A DNA stretch of 64,000 bases from positions 1-64,000 of the forward strand of contig JAEWLC010000064.1 of assembly GCA_023393475.1 (NCBI GenBank). Reading direction: 5' to 3'. Under the pieces are notes generated by a model. That model did not search any database and had not been told where the DNA came from. It saw only the letters and a list, made by a program, of their open reading frames with translations. This DNA comes from Pseudomonadota bacterium. GTDB taxonomy: Bacteria; Pseudomonadota; Alphaproteobacteria; Rhizobiales; Devosiaceae. Position 1 is the stretch's first letter. Each line of letters begins with the position of its first letter. Position numbers and translations under genes: made by a program. Positions 63,221-64,000 of this stretch are shown here, in pieces.

Positions 63221-64000
63221 ACCAGCAGACCTTTGTGGCCGGCACCGACGATCCAGCCTTCCTCAGCCAGAATGGCGTCACGATGTGCGCTGAACTCGGC
63301 CGGAAGACTCAGGAGCTGCGCAAACAGGTCAGCGGAATCCAACGAAGCGAAGCGCGCCACTTGCGCCTGGACTTGCGCCTTGTCCTTTGGTGTCACCGAG
63401 GTGTCGTAGTTGTCGAGCGACGGGTAGATTTCGGCGAACACTATCGGGGCGACCAGCTTCTTCTCAAACTCGGTCTCAAATGGCCAAATGGCGATGCCGT
63501 TGGCCAGACGATGGCTGCCTCGCAGTGCTTGTAGCCGCGCTAGGCCGAGCAGGCACTGGCTGCCTACCGAGCCGTTGTAGAAGAGCTGCCAAGTGGATTT
63601 GGCACCCTTCGCCACCCGCTCGACCACCCGGAACTCGGCGACATCATCGAATACCGCACCCACCTTGTGAGTGCTCAGGCCGGCGTTTGCCGCAGAGGTT
63701 GGGCAGCCCCAAAAGCGAGGTCCGTGGACGCCAAGCCGCCCGTTGAACGCGGTCGCGACCTGAAAGCGATTCGAGCGATTGTTGGGTTCGTCGCGGATGT
63801 CTCGCTCAATGGTCGCCCATAGGGATGACCATCGGCTCTCACCAGACAGGCGGGCCGCAGCGCCACGCGGATAGCCAAACGGGAAATCGAAACCGACGAA
63901 CGTTCGCAGGCCGATCGTCATGCCGGCGTCCAGACGCTCGATCAACAGATTCATCGCTTCGTGGCGCGTCCGCGGGTTTATGCTCGGCAACAAGCCATCA
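63217..64000 (-). CDS. Partial protein upstream of cobH (possibly a DUF429-like family)
   Basis: The frame stays open to the right edge, so this is the C-terminal 261 residues of a longer protein; the TTG at 63993 is not its start. Visible landmarks are NPRTRHEAMNLLIERL, the stretch GFDFPFGYPRGAAARL, and near the end KLVAPIVFAEIYPS. No signal or membrane helix. These acidic/aromatic motifs recall DUF429-type RNase H-fold proteins, and I remember related rhizobial proteins near cob genes with uncertain labels. Its four-base overlap with cobH suggests it belongs to the same operon, but there is no known step for it. Confidence 0.65.
   Translation of the reverse strand, partial: DGLLPSINPRTRHEAMNLLIERLDAGMTIGLRTFVGFDFPFGYPRGAAARLSGESRWSSLWATIERDIRDEPNNRSNRFQVATAFNGRLGVHGPRFWGCPTSAANAGLSTHKVGAVFDDVAEFRVVERVAKGAKSTWQLFYNGSVGSQCLLGLARLQALRGSHRLANGIAIWPFETEFEKKLVAPIVFAEIYPSLDNYDTSVTPKDKAQVQAQVARFASLDSADLFAQLLSLPAEFSAHRDAILAEEGWIVGAGHKGLLV

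Overview
The window looks like chromosome of an alphaproteobacterium of the order Hyphomicrobiales, most likely Devosia or a close relative. The inference rests on high G+C, a Caulobacter/rhizobium-type Tad (Cpa) pilus locus, an Entner-Doudoroff operon (edd, pgl, zwf), an aerobic-type cobalamin cluster containing cobF, and protein wording closest to rhizobial families. It is almost fully coding. I saw no rRNA, tRNA, phage, insertion sequence or CRISPR array.

Layout. 0.2-5.7 kb: a small acidic protein, prephenate dehydratase (pheA), a membrane-anchored cytochrome c, a GhrA-type reductase, a MarR-GNAT fusion and an M17 aminopeptidase. 5.7-16.9 kb: the Tad/Flp pilus locus, with tadD on the plus strand, then a minus-strand block that reads (in its own direction) flp, cpaA, cpaB, cpaC, cpaE/tadZ, tadA, tadB, tadC, and on the plus strand a stand-alone secretin N-domain protein and two TadE/G pseudopilins. 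16.9-31.4 kb: a HAD hydrolase and two minus-strand blocks for nucleoside uptake and deoxyribonucleoside catabolism. These are bmp, ABC ATPase, two permeases, cdd, deoC, tandem aldehyde dehydrogenase; and deoA, deoB, upp, with a serine hydrolase between them. Together they can import deoxynucleosides, deaminate cytidine, release the base, salvage uracil and split deoxyribose-5-phosphate, with acetaldehyde oxidised at the end.

31.5-38.6 kb: a HigBA-type toxin-antitoxin pair, a CoxG-like SRPBCC protein, a three-gene operon of uncharacterised helical/coiled-coil proteins (32.9-36.6 kb; the best candidate here for an undescribed system), and a divergent aldo/keto reductase and LysR pair. 38.6-46.5 kb: a large AAA-LuxR regulator divergent from a DUF4242 protein and a secreted protein, a lipoprotein, a nucleotidyltransferase-like protein, a 5'-nucleotidase and an outer-membrane transporter-like protein. 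46.6-51.7 kb: the Entner-Doudoroff operon, led by a BadF-type sugar kinase rather than a classical glucokinase. 51.8-64 kb: cobalamin genes cobP, cobD, cobQ, cobF, cobB, cobK, cobM, a cbiG-cobJ fusion, cobI, cobL, cobH and a partial gene that runs off the right edge. CobG/CobZ is not in the window.

All family names come from reading the translated sequence and recalling conserved motifs; no database search was run. Many start codons were moved inward from the longest open frame to a start with a Shine-Dalgarno sequence, a signal peptide or the family's usual N-terminus.
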